From: an uncultured Clostridia bacterium
Lineage (GTDB): Bacteria > Bacillota > Clostridia > TANB77 > CAG-508
Direction: 5' to 3'
Length of the DNA stretch: 64,000 nucleotides
NCBI GenBank assembly: GCA_934133005.1
Contig: CAKPAI010000006.1
Coordinates: 1-64,000, forward strand
Positions 7,277 through 16,739 of the stretch are shown here, in pieces (the stretch's first letter is position 1; every line of letters starts with the position of its first letter). The notes under the pieces were generated by a model, which worked only from the letters and a program-made list of their open reading frames with translations, was not told the DNA's origin and did no database searches. Position numbers and translations under genes: made by a program.

Positions 7277-9934
7277 ATGGGGAAAACGAATAAAAAAAGT
7301 AAAAATAGAAAAAAAATTAATAAACATGAAAAAGATGAAAGCTATGAAATAAAAGGGAAAAAGAATAGCAAAAGCCAAAAAAGTGGGAAAAATAAAAATT
7401 CTAAATTAAAGTTAATTTTTAAAATTATTGGTGTATTAATATTGCTTGCGATTGTTATTGTTGCAGGTGCTGTTGTTGCAATAATAGGAAGTGACTCAAA
7501 GTGGGCTAAAATGACAGAAGAAGATTTACAAAACGAAAATAATCTTATACTTGCAAACAAAGATGGAGAAGAAATTAGTACAGTTGCAGGATTAAAAAAG
7601 AGAAAAAGTGTAACTTTAGACCAAATTCCACAGTATATGCAAGACGCGTATGTATCGATTGAAGATGAAAGATTTTACTCTCATAGTGGAGTTGATTTAA
7701 AAAGAACACTTGGAGCAACAGTAACATATATTTTACATGCAGGAAAATCTTCTTATGGTGGAAGTACAATTACACAGCAACTTGTAAAAAACAAAATGGA
7801 AGATGATGAAGACTCAGGAATTGCAGGAATTCAAAGAAAAGTAAGAGAAATATCAAGAGCATATCAATTAGAAAAACAATACTCTAAAAAGCAAATATTA
7901 GAAATGTATCTTAATGAAATATTTGTAGGGGCAGATGTATATGGAGTTGAATTAGGTGCTAAATATTATTTTAATAAATCTGTATCAGATTTAACTTTAA
8001 CGGAATGTGCTTTTATGGCTGGAATAAACCATTCACCTAATAGCTACAATCCATTTGGAGAAAATGATAGAAGTGATAAAATAAAAAGTAGAACAAAAAC
8101 TGTTTTAACAAAGATGAAAGAATTAGGGAAAATTACAACAGAAGAATATAATGCATCTATAGCTGAAGTTGAAGCTGGAATTAAATTTGAAAAAGGAGAT
8201 ACAACTTCTGGAACAATGTCTTATTTAGCAAGGGCTGCATATGAACAAGTAGCAAAAGAGTATGCCGAAAAAGAAGGAATAGAAACATCAGAAGCAAAAA
8301 GAATTCTAAATGGTAGTGGATATAAGATATATACAACTCAAGATGATAAAATACAAAGTATAGCAGAGGATGTATATAGAAATAGTGATGAACATATATT
8401 TTATGGAAAAGCTACTAATAATAACGGAGAGCTAATAAATGAAGGACATACACAAGGAGCAATTGTAATAATAGATCATAAAACAGGTTATGTAGTTGGC
8501 TGTATGGGAGGTCTTGGTGATGATGTAAATTCTACGGGACTAAACAGAGCTACTCAATCTAGTAGAAGACCTGGATCATCAATAAAGCCAATTGCGGCAA
8601 TTGCACCAGCATTAGAAGCTGGAATAATAACAGCTTCAACTGTATATGATGAATCAACAACCTCATTTGGAGATTATACACCAAGCCCACATAAAGGATA
8701 TAGTTTAGTTACAGTTAGAAAAGGAATTGAGTTTTCTGCAAATACAATGAGTGTAAAAATTTTATCCGAATTAGGACCAAACAATTCAATAGCATTTTTA
8801 AGAAAATTAGGAATAACTTCACTTGTAACTGCAAGTGAAAATTCAGCACATAATGATGAAAACTTAGCTTTAGTTTTAGGAGGGCTAACTAATGGTGTAA
8901 CACCATTAGAAATGGCAGAAGCATATGCAACTATAGCAAATGATGGAGTTCATATAACGCCAACATTTTATACAAAAGTTGAAGATTCAAGTGGAAATAT
9001 CATACTAGAAGCAAAACAAGAATCAAATAGAGTTATTTCTGAAGGAAATGCTTATATATTGAAATCAATATTGACAGGACCAGTAATAGGTGCTGATGGA
9101 ACGGCTGGAAGTGCAAAAATTTCAGGTCAGGATACTGCAGGAAAAACTGGAACAACAGACAATAACTATGATAGATGGTTCTGTGGTTTTACAAATTACT
9201 ATACTGCTGCATCATGGTTTGGATTTGATATAGGAGAAGATTTATGGAAGGCTGGAGCAAATAGAATAAATAGAGCAACAGCTTTATGGAAATCTGTAAT
9301 GTCACAAATACATAAAGGACTAGATAATTCAAGCTTTGAGAAACCAAGTAATGTTGTAACAGCAAAAGTATGTAAAACATCTGGTAAACTTGCAACAGAT
9401 GAATGTACAGATACATATACAGAATATTTTGTAAAAGGAACTGTACCTGATTATTGTGATGGTCATGTAGTACTAAATATATGTAAAGAAACAGGAAAAA
9501 TTGCAAATGAGAACTGTCCTGATGTAGAGAAAAAAACATACATAAAGAAACCAGAAAAAGAAGTAAAAGGCAATTGGTCTACTAATGATGGAGATAAGTA
9601 TGATGTACCAACAGAAACGTGTACTACTCATACAGAAAAACAAATTACAGTACCGGATCTAAAAGGTAAAACAAAATCAGAAGCAGAGAAGGCTATAAAA
9701 GATTTAGGATTAGTTACAAAGATAGAATATATAGAATCAACTACTGACATAGATAAAGTTATATCTCAAGATGTTGCAGCAGGAGTTAAAGCAAAAAAAG
9801 GAACAACAATTACCATTACGGTTGGAAAAAGTAAAGCAGAAAATAACAATAATACAACAGACAATACAGAGAAAAATAATACTGTAACAAATACTGAAAA
9901 TAAAGAAGAAAATGGTAGTGATATGCCAAATTAA
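7277..9934 (+). CDS. Class A penicillin-binding protein with PASTA domain
   Basis: 885 residues from the ATG at 7277, which has GGAGG at 7267-7271; the in-frame ATG at 7247 lacks a site. A lysine-rich cytoplasmic tail and one transmembrane helix (about 47-70) precede a GT51 transglycosylase (E-D-E-R-F-Y-S-H-S-G-V-D; G-G-S-T-I-T-Q-Q-L-V-K-N) and a transpeptidase with S-S-I-K, S-A-N and K-T-G-T. One PASTA domain lies near 785-850, then an Asn/Thr-rich tail. The enzyme polymerises and cross-links peptidoglycan outside the membrane. Several cysteines between the transpeptidase and PASTA parts (C-K-T-S-G-K ... C-K-E-T-G-K) resemble the duplicated C-terminal segment of other clostridial PBP1 proteins. 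Confidence 0.93.
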   Translation: MGKTNKKSKNRKKINKHEKDESYEIKGKKNSKSQKSGKNKNSKLKLIFKIIGVLILLAIVIVAGAVVAIIGSDSKWAKMTEEDLQNENNLILANKDGEEISTVAGLKKRKSVTLDQIPQYMQDAYVSIEDERFYSHSGVDLKRTLGATVTYILHAGKSSYGGSTITQQLVKNKMEDDEDSGIAGIQRKVREISRAYQLEKQYSKKQILEMYLNEIFVGADVYGVELGAKYYFNKSVSDLTLTECAFMAGINHSPNSYNPFGENDRSDKIKSRTKTVLTKMKELGKITTEEYNASIAEVEAGIKFEKGDTTSGTMSYLARAAYEQVAKEYAEKEGIETSEAKRILNGSGYKIYTTQDDKIQSIAEDVYRNSDEHIFYGKATNNNGELINEGHTQGAIVIIDHKTGYVVGCMGGLGDDVNSTGLNRATQSSRRPGSSIKPIAAIAPALEAGIITASTVYDESTTSFGDYTPSPHKGYSLVTVRKGIEFSANTMSVKILSELGPNNSIAFLRKLGITSLVTASENSAHNDENLALVLGGLTNGVTPLEMAEAYATIANDGVHITPTFYTKVEDSSGNIILEAKQESNRVISEGNAYILKSILTGPVIGADGTAGSAKISGQDTAGKTGTTDNNYDRWFCGFTNYYTAASWFGFDIGEDLWKAGANRINRATALWKSVMSQIHKGLDNSSFEKPSNVVTAKVCKTSGKLATDECTDTYTEYFVKGTVPDYCDGHVVLNICKETGKIANENCPDVEKKTYIKKPEKEVKGNWSTNDGDKYDVPTETCTTHTEKQITVPDLKGKTKSEAEKAIKDLGLVTKIEYIESTTDIDKVISQDVAAGVKAKKGTTITITVGKSKAENNNNTTDNTEKNNTVTNTENKEENGSDMPN

Positions 9935-10008
9935 AATGGAAAAATATAAGAAAATGGTTTATGGGTAAATCCAATAAAAACCCAAATAAATATATAAGGA
10001 ATAAATGC

Positions 10009-11427
10009 ATGGACTTAACTTTTTATAATACACTAACAAGTAAAAAAGAAAAATTTTCTTCAATAGAACAACATAAGGTAAAAATGTATAGTTGTGGGCC
10101 AACAGTTTATTACTATGCACATATAGGTAATTTTAGAACATATACTTTTATGGATACTTTAAGAAGAGTATTAAAATATAATGGTTATGAGTTAAAACAT
10201 GTAATGAATATAACTGATGTAGGCCATTTAGTATCTGACGCAGACGAAGGCGAAGATAAAATGGAAAAAGCAGCAAGAAGAGAAAATAAAAATCCATATG
10301 AGATAGCTGAATTTTATATGAATGCTTTTTTTAAAGATATGGAAAAGTTAAATATTGATAGACCTGAAATAATTACTAGAGCAACTGACAATATTCCTCA
10401 GATGATAGAATATGTTCAAGATATTTTAAAGAATGGTTATGGATATGAAACAAGTAAAGGAATATATTTTGATATATCAAAACTAGACAAATATCCTGTA
10501 TTATCAAACAGAAAGCTAGATGAGCAAATTGCTGGGGCAAGGGTGGATGTTGATGAGGAGAAAAGAAATCCATATGATTTTGCAATATGGATAAAAGCTC
10601 CAGAGAATCACATAATGAAATGGGAAAGCCCTTGGGGGTTATCTTATCCAGGATGGCACTTAGAGTGTTCAACTATGGGCAGAAGATTTTTAGGAGAAGT
10701 TTTTGATATTCATACAGGTGGAGTAGATCATATTCCTACTCACCATGAAAATGAAATTGCTCAAAGTAAGGGGGCAACAGGTAAAATACCAGCTAATACA
10801 TGGATGCACTGTGAATATTTATTAGTGGATGGCGGAAAAATGTCAAAAAGTCTAGGAAATACATATACAATTAGTCAATTAGAAGAAAAAGGAATATGGC
10901 CATTAGCATTTAAATTATTTTGTTTCACAGCACATTATAGAAGTCAATTAAATTTTACATTTGAAGGTGCATATGGAGCACAAAAGTCAATAGAAAGATT
11001 ATATGATAGTTATATTAAACATTTAAATGGAAATGAGATTGTACTAGAAAACCAAGTAACAGAGTATGAGAAAAAATTCAAAGATGCTATAAATGATGAC
11101 ATGAATATGCCACAAGCGATGAGTGTAGTATGGGAAGTTGCAAGGCAGGAAAAAAAATCAAAAGAATATGCTAAATTAATTGAAAAATTTGATGAAGTTT
11201 TAGGCTTAGACATTAAAAATTCAGAGAAGTATTTAGCAGAACTTAGAAAAAATAAAACAGAACAAATTCCTGAAGATATAATCAAAATTGCAGAAGAAAG
11301 AAAAGAAGCAAGAAAAAATAAAGAATGGAATAAATCTGATGAATTAAGAGACTTAATTGTAAGCAAAGGGTATACTATAAAAGATAGTAAAGAAGGGTAT
11401 ACTTTAGAAAAGAAAATAGATTTATAA
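10009..11427 (+). CDS. cysS: Cysteinyl-tRNA synthetase
   Basis: 472 residues, normal length. Charges tRNA-Cys. Class I signatures: H-I-G-N (in Y-A-H-I-G-N-F-R-T) and K-M-S-K-S. Zinc ligands are seen as C-G-P-T near residue 28, W-H-L-E-C-S and H-H-E-N-E. I placed the start at 10009 because AAGGA lies 8 bases upstream and the family consensus begins there; an in-frame ATG at 9961 would add 16 unrelated residues. No T-box leader is present in the 74 bases after the PBP gene. Confidence 0.95.
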   Translation: MDLTFYNTLTSKKEKFSSIEQHKVKMYSCGPTVYYYAHIGNFRTYTFMDTLRRVLKYNGYELKHVMNITDVGHLVSDADEGEDKMEKAARRENKNPYEIAEFYMNAFFKDMEKLNIDRPEIITRATDNIPQMIEYVQDILKNGYGYETSKGIYFDISKLDKYPVLSNRKLDEQIAGARVDVDEEKRNPYDFAIWIKAPENHIMKWESPWGLSYPGWHLECSTMGRRFLGEVFDIHTGGVDHIPTHHENEIAQSKGATGKIPANTWMHCEYLLVDGGKMSKSLGNTYTISQLEEKGIWPLAFKLFCFTAHYRSQLNFTFEGAYGAQKSIERLYDSYIKHLNGNEIVLENQVTEYEKKFKDAINDDMNMPQAMSVVWEVARQEKKSKEYAKLIEKFDEVLGLDIKNSEKYLAELRKNKTEQIPEDIIKIAEERKEARKNKEWNKSDELRDLIVSKGYTIKDSKEGYTLEKKIDL

Positions 11428-11446
11428 TAATTAGGAGATTGATATA

Positions 11447-12508
11447 ATGACAGACAATAAAAAATATACAAAAGAAAAAAATTCTTTTGTAAAGGATGTT
11501 ATAAAAAGCATAAAAGATTTTGACAAGTATGAAGATTTTGCATTAGAAAGTCTTGGAAGAACTTTATGTTATATTTTGAAAATTGTAGCAATATTAGTAT
11601 TGGCTATAACGTGTGTGTCAATATATCAATTTTCCCAAATGTTTAATACTGCAATTAAATATTTTGAAAATAATATTGAAAATGTTACTTATGACAATGG
11701 AATATTAAATATAAATGATAATGAAAAATTAGTAATCAGTGACTTTGAAGAATATTTTGGAGAAATTATTATTGACACGGCAGATTTTAGTGATGAGCAA
11801 ATAGAAGAATATGAAGAAAATATAAAAAATAAGAATAATGCAATAATTATTTTGAAAGATAGAGTACTTCTTAAAAGCACAAAAGTTGCTGTGGCAACGG
11901 AAACAAAATATGAGGATTTATTAAATGGCTACAATATAGAAAAAATGGACAAGCAAGAAATCTTAACGTACTTATATAAAAATAAATTACAAATGTATTT
12001 TACGATATTTGCAATTTTATATATTTATATGTTTGTTGTATATTTGTCAAGTGTAATAGTAGATACATTATTGCTAGCGATTGTTGCATATATACTTGCA
12101 AGAATGATGAAAATGAATATAAGATTTGGAGCTCTATTTAGAATTGGTGCACATGCTTTAACTCTATCAATAGTATTAAATTTTATTTATATAATTATAA
12201 ATGGAATAACAGGATTTAAAGTTCAATATTTCCAAACAATGTATACTGCAATTGCGTATGTGTATATAATAACAGTACTTTTCATTATAAGAGCAGATTT
12301 TATAAAAAAACAGATAGAATTAGAGAAAATAAAAAGCGAACAAGAAAAAATTCATGAAGAATTGGAAATGCAAAAACAAAAAGAAGACGAAGAAAATCAA
12401 GAAAGAAAAAATAAAGAAGAAAGACAAAAGCAAAAAGAAAAGGAACAATCTGAAGAAAAAGATGATTCATCTAATATGGGAAATAAGCCAGAAGGCAGTA
12501 ATGCATAA
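11447..12508 (+). CDS. DUF1189-like membrane protein
   Basis: 353 residues. The N-terminal motif F-V-K-D-V-I-K-S-I-K-D-F-D-K-Y and S-L-G-R-T-L-C-Y-I-L-K plus the extracytoplasmic loop between a first membrane helix (about 46-70) and a later group of helices (about 180-290) fit the DUF1189 family of Firmicute membrane proteins, whose function is unknown. The last 65 residues are an almost uninterrupted Glu/Lys/Gln coiled coil. It lies between cysS and the ftsH-like gene with short gaps (19 and 17 bases) and is probably cotranscribed. Confidence 0.7.
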   Translation: MTDNKKYTKEKNSFVKDVIKSIKDFDKYEDFALESLGRTLCYILKIVAILVLAITCVSIYQFSQMFNTAIKYFENNIENVTYDNGILNINDNEKLVISDFEEYFGEIIIDTADFSDEQIEEYEENIKNKNNAIIILKDRVLLKSTKVAVATETKYEDLLNGYNIEKMDKQEILTYLYKNKLQMYFTIFAILYIYMFVVYLSSVIVDTLLLAIVAYILARMMKMNIRFGALFRIGAHALTLSIVLNFIYIIINGITGFKVQYFQTMYTAIAYVYIITVLFIIRADFIKKQIELEKIKSEQEKIHEELEMQKQKEDEENQERKNKEERQKQKEKEQSEEKDDSSNMGNKPEGSNA

Positions 12509-12525
12509 GGAAAAGAGGGTTAAAT

Positions 12526-14379
12526 TTGAAAAATAATAATTATGATGAAAAACAAAGAAATAATAAGCCGAAGAAGAGAAAAGACAATAAGAAAAAGTGG
12601 TTTATTGGATTAGCAATTTGTTTAATAATTTTTTTAATTCTTATAGGGATTGGAATATTTGTTAACAAAAGAAATAATGATAAGGATGACACAATTCCAG
12701 AAGATGAGATTGCATATACAGAACTTATAAAACAAATAGATGAAGGAAATGTAACAAAAATAAAAATGACTGTTGGAAGCACAACTGTAAAAGTTACATT
12801 AAAAGATGAGGAAGAACCCAAAACAGGAATAGTTCCAAGCACGCAAGCTTTTATCGAACTTGTACAAGAAAAGGTTCAAGAAGGAAATGAGATTGAGTTA
12901 ATACAAGAAAAAACAAACACTTTTATTGTAATAGTACAAGGATTATTTAATTTTTTACCAACTATTTTAATGATTGTATTATTCATAGTTTTACTTCAAA
13001 TGTATGATTTAGGAGATAAAGGAAAGGTATATGAGGCTGATGGAGAAGAAAGTAAAACTAAATTTGATGATGTAGCAGGATTAGATGAAGAGAAGCAAGA
13101 AATGCTAGAAATAGTAGATTTTCTAAAAAATCCAGAAGAGTTTTACAAAATGGGAGCAAAGATTCCTAGAGGAGTATTACTTTGTGGTGAACCTGGAACT
13201 GGAAAGACTCTTATAGCTAAGGCTATTGCTGGTGAAGCTGATGTACCATTTATTTCAATGAGTGGATCGGAATTTATAGAGATGTTTGCAGGTTTGGGGG
13301 CTTCAAGAGTAAGAAAATTATTTGAAAAAGCTAAAAAAATGTCTCCAGCAATAATTTTTATTGACGAAATTGATGCTATTGGTGCTAGAAGAACAGCAGC
13401 TTCTGGAGCTGAAACAGAAAATAACCAAACATTAAATCAATTACTTGTAGAAATGGATGGATTTGAGTCTGATAGTGCTATTATTGTAATTGCTGCGACA
13501 AATAGACCAGAAATGCTAGATAAAGCATTACTAAGACCAGGAAGATTTGACAGAAGAATAATAATTGGATTGCCAGATATGAAAGGTAGAGAAGAAATAT
13601 TAAAGATACATGCTAAAAATAAGAAATTAGCATCTGATGTAGATTTGAAGAATTTAGCATCTGATACAGCAGGATTTACAGGAGCTGAACTAGAAAATAT
13701 TTTAAACGAAGCTGCTATTATTGCCACAGTAAATAAAAATGAAGCAATAACTAATAAAGATCTTGATGATGCTTTAAAGAAGGTTACTGTTGGAGTAGAA
13801 AAGCATAGTAGAGTAATGTCTGAAAAAGATAAAAGGATAACGGCATATCATGAAGCAGGACATGCTGTTGTAAGCAAATTCCTAGAAACTCAAAAAGATA
13901 TAAAAGAAGTTTCGATAATTCCTAGAGGCATAGCTGGTGGATATACAATGTATAAATCTAATGAAGATAAATGTTACATTTCCAAAAATGAAATGTTAGA
14001 AAAACTAATTTCACTATTAGGAGGAAGAGCTGCTGAGAAAATAATTATAGAAGATATATCAACTGGAGCAAGTAATGACTTAGAGGTAGCAACAGATATT
14101 GCTAAGAAAATGGTGACTATTTATGGAATGAGTGACACAGTAGGACCAATAAGTATAAATATAGATAAAGACCCATATCAATTACAGTTATTTGGTAATG
14201 ATATAGAAAATACAATTGGAAATGAAGTAAGATTACTAATTAGCAATGCATATGTAGAAGCACAAAAAATATTGTTAAATCATATGGACAAGTTACATGA
14301 ATTAGCTCAATTGCTAATTGAAAAAGAAGTTGTTTCAGGTCAAGAATTTGAAGAAATATTTAAAGATAGTAATATATAA
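12526..14379 (+). CDS. FtsH-family ATP-dependent zinc metalloprotease
   Basis: 617 residues from a TTG start with AAGAGGG upstream; no ATG fits the frame. Topology is that of FtsH: a transmembrane helix (about 26-46), an extracytoplasmic domain, a second helix (about 138-158), then AAA+ ATPase with G-E-P-G-T-G-K-T near 222, I-F-I-D-E-I-D-A-I-G near 278 and R-P-G-R-F-D-R-R, and finally the protease domain with H-E-A-G-H near 442. It degrades membrane and short-lived cytosolic proteins. The sequence G-L-G-A-S-R-V-R-K in place of the usual G-V-G-A-S-R-V-R-D and the divergent protease half suggest a paralogue rather than the main FtsH; whether another copy exists cannot be seen here. Confidence 0.88.
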   Translation: MKNNNYDEKQRNNKPKKRKDNKKKWFIGLAICLIIFLILIGIGIFVNKRNNDKDDTIPEDEIAYTELIKQIDEGNVTKIKMTVGSTTVKVTLKDEEEPKTGIVPSTQAFIELVQEKVQEGNEIELIQEKTNTFIVIVQGLFNFLPTILMIVLFIVLLQMYDLGDKGKVYEADGEESKTKFDDVAGLDEEKQEMLEIVDFLKNPEEFYKMGAKIPRGVLLCGEPGTGKTLIAKAIAGEADVPFISMSGSEFIEMFAGLGASRVRKLFEKAKKMSPAIIFIDEIDAIGARRTAASGAETENNQTLNQLLVEMDGFESDSAIIVIAATNRPEMLDKALLRPGRFDRRIIIGLPDMKGREEILKIHAKNKKLASDVDLKNLASDTAGFTGAELENILNEAAIIATVNKNEAITNKDLDDALKKVTVGVEKHSRVMSEKDKRITAYHEAGHAVVSKFLETQKDIKEVSIIPRGIAGGYTMYKSNEDKCYISKNEMLEKLISLLGGRAAEKIIIEDISTGASNDLEVATDIAKKMVTIYGMSDTVGPISINIDKDPYQLQLFGNDIENTIGNEVRLLISNAYVEAQKILLNHMDKLHELAQLLIEKEVVSGQEFEEIFKDSNI

Positions 14380-14418
14380 GAATAAATGTACTAAAATTAA
14401 AATTTATAAAAATAATAA

Positions 14419-14468
14419 CAAAAACACTAACAAACAAATATACTATATTTTGTTTATTAGTGTTTTTT
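14419..14468. terminator. Bidirectional terminator between ftsH-like gene and gerAC
   Basis: AACACTAA...CAAA and TTTG...TTAGTGTT form a long stem with A-run on one side and T-run on the other, between convergent genes. Confidence 0.8.
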
Positions 14469-14482
14469 ATAAAATGTAAAAT

Positions 14483-15641
14483 CTATAAAAATGAGTAACT
14501 AGATTTTATAGTAGTGGTAACTGAAACATTGAAAAAGCTATTTCTATAATTATCTAGCCAGTTATAATTAATCCAATCTTTAGATGATGAAAAATATTTG
14601 ACAGCATACTTTCCAAATCCGTCAATATCACAATTATATTCTTTTGAAGTTTTATATAAGTATTTATAGATTTGTTTAGAAAAATATTTACTAAAAGAAT
14701 CCTCAAGTATTTTAATATTCTCTTTGCTAGTATAGTCAGTATTATTTGAAACTACGCGTTCATCTAAAGAAAGAATTTTTATTTGTAAATTAATTTTACT
14801 TGTTATATAAGGAGAGTTATTTATAAACTGAACATTGTTTTTACTAGACTTTTTCAACCTAATTTCAACATCTATACTAGAATTAATGTTAAACGGATTA
14901 GGTAGTTGTAATTTGCAACTGCTTAGACTATTAGAAACAATCATATGACAAATGGTTTCAAGAACATTAAGTTCGCCAACTAATTTATCCTCTTTAAATA
15001 AGGTTAACCCCATTAATTCAAGTTGTGTAGTATTGTTATTTGTGCAAATAGAACCAAGTGAAGCTATGGGTTCTGAAAACGTATCATAATAATCTGAAAA
15101 AAATTCAATTAGAGAAATATTTTTTGTATAACCGCTAAAGTCATTAGAAGTAAGAGTTAAAGAATAATATTTCGAAGCTAAATCTTCTAAAACTGGTTTG
15201 GAAGAATTTAAAAAATTTTCTGCAGTACTTTTACTAATAATAATATTGGCATGAGGACTCATCTCAACATTATCTGTAAGAGTTGTTATATATTTCCCAA
15301 TACCAGAAACAGCTAGTTTTTCAGATATAACAATTGCTTTACACTGAGATAAATTTATTAAGCGACTAGTATGACTATTAAATAAATCTATTCCAGATTC
15401 AATAGAAGAACATTCGACTGAATTTATAATGTTTGTTGCAGTTTGCTTACCAGATTCAGCGCTTGTTTTTGCAAGTTGTATAGTTAATTTAAGAGGAGAA
15501 GTATCCCCTACATCTAGACCGAAGAGCTATAACATAAGCAAGATTACTAATATTGTTAGAATTATATCCAGATGAAAAAGAAAAAAACGAAAGGGATATA
15601 ATAATGATGAAAACTAATATAATTTTTATATAATTATTCAT
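14483..15641 (-). pseudogene. gerAC: Ger(x)C germinant-receptor lipoprotein with a +1 frameshift at CGG
   Basis: GerAC-family C subunit of a spore germinant receptor. The start at 15641 has a GGAGG site 7 bases upstream and overlaps the end of gerAB by 8 bases. The first frame encodes a hydrophobic signal stretch and L-A-Y-V-I-A-L, then hits CGG (15519-15521 on the minus strand) and stops about ten codons later. Skipping the C of CGG restores the family motif A-L-G-L-D-V-G-D and an open frame through the whole C-terminal GerC domain to 14483. Total length (386 codons plus one base) fits the family. No typical lipobox cysteine is obvious in the signal region. It is either a one-base error or lesion, or a programmed +1 shift; see findings. 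Confidence 0.8.
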
Positions 15642-16734
15642 TTCCATTCCTCCTCTTTTTTAAATTAGCAATAAATAAAAGTAACGGGAAAAAGAAAAAT
15701 ACTATAGGCCCAACTATAAATTTTGATATTATAGTATCTATACGCCTAACTGAAATTAAACTTACTGGTAGTATAGCACTAATAAATATTATAATACATA
15801 AAGGTATTACAAATGGTCGAATGTTTTTTACACAAACTAGTTTTCTTAGTATTTTTAATATAAACATTACTGCAATATTTAAATAAGTCATAAATGATAA
15901 AACCCAAACTAATATGAAGAGTGATTCAGGGTGTTGAAAATATTCTCCAAATTGATTGTTAGATATAAGCAAATAAAGAGGAGAAATAGTTTCAATGCTG
16001 GTTACAAAAGAAAAAGAAAGCAGCAAACATACGGTGGAAAGAACAAGCAATATAGAAGTGATTACTACTGAAATTATTGCTATTTTATTAAAGTTTTTTG
16101 AACTGGAATCCTGTAACATAGAAGGAATAAGATACAATACCATTAAGCCATTAAATGAAAATACATTTACTAATCCATTTAAGAAAGTTTCTTGTAATCC
16201 GTTTCCAAGTATGGGAAAAATTCTTTGATAGGTCATATTAGGGACAGCTAATAAAAAACAGAAAACTAAACTTAAAATCATAAGAAAACATATAAGAAGG
16301 TTTGTTTTAATTGTACTACATTCACTTATAAAACTTGCTATACAAGCTACAATAATAAAAATCAATATTAAATAAACTACGTGAGTGTTTGCATAGTATA
16401 AAATATGCAAAATCTCGCAAAATTCACGTATGAGAATAGCAGATATAAATATTATATATATGACTACAAATATACCAACTATATTTTTTAAAATTTTACC
16501 GCCAAGGAACTCAGAAATATCAAATATATCAGAACCAGAGAATTTTTTGTATAATATGGATATTACAAGAGTTAAGAATATAGCAATAATACTAATATAC
16601 AATACATTTAATATTGCTGATGAACCGATTGAAATTAAAATGTTTTGAGGCAGACATAAAATTAGACGATTTACAGATACAACTAAAATCAGAGCAATTG
16701 CTTCAATTGTGCTTATTTTATTTATAGTAGACAT
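15634..16734 (-). CDS. gerAB: GerAB-family spore germination permease
   Basis: 366 residues with about ten transmembrane helices, matching the GerAB/spore permease family of the amino-acid/polyamine transporter superfamily. N-terminal I-S-T-I-E-A-I-A-L-I-L and the central P-N-M-T-Y-Q-R-I-F-P-I-L-G-N-G segment are family-like. It forms the germinant-binding membrane subunit with GerAA and GerAC in the inner spore membrane. Start is 5 bases after the gerAA stop with AAAGGA upstream, and it overlaps gerAC: a compact gerAA-AB-AC operon. Confidence 0.88.
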   Translation of the reverse strand: MSTINKISTIEAIALILVVSVNRLILCLPQNILISIGSSAILNVLYISIIAIFLTLVISILYKKFSGSDIFDISEFLGGKILKNIVGIFVVIYIIFISAILIREFCEILHILYYANTHVVYLILIFIIVACIASFISECSTIKTNLLICFLMILSLVFCFLLAVPNMTYQRIFPILGNGLQETFLNGLVNVFSFNGLMVLYLIPSMLQDSSSKNFNKIAIISVVITSILLVLSTVCLLLSFSFVTSIETISPLYLLISNNQFGEYFQHPESLFILVWVLSFMTYLNIAVMFILKILRKLVCVKNIRPFVIPLCIIIFISAILPVSLISVRRIDTIISKFIVGPIVFFFFPLLLFIANLKKRRNGNE

Positions 16735-16739
16735 GATTT

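Noticed and set aside
9189..9539. Long minus-strand reading frames opposite real genes (also at 6286, 25606, 31153, 44703)
   Set aside because: They are low-complexity shadows of strongly supported plus-strand genes, without ribosome binding sites.
9935..10008. T-box riboswitch before cysS
   Set aside because: The gap is only 74 bases and has neither a specifier stem nor a T-box consensus.
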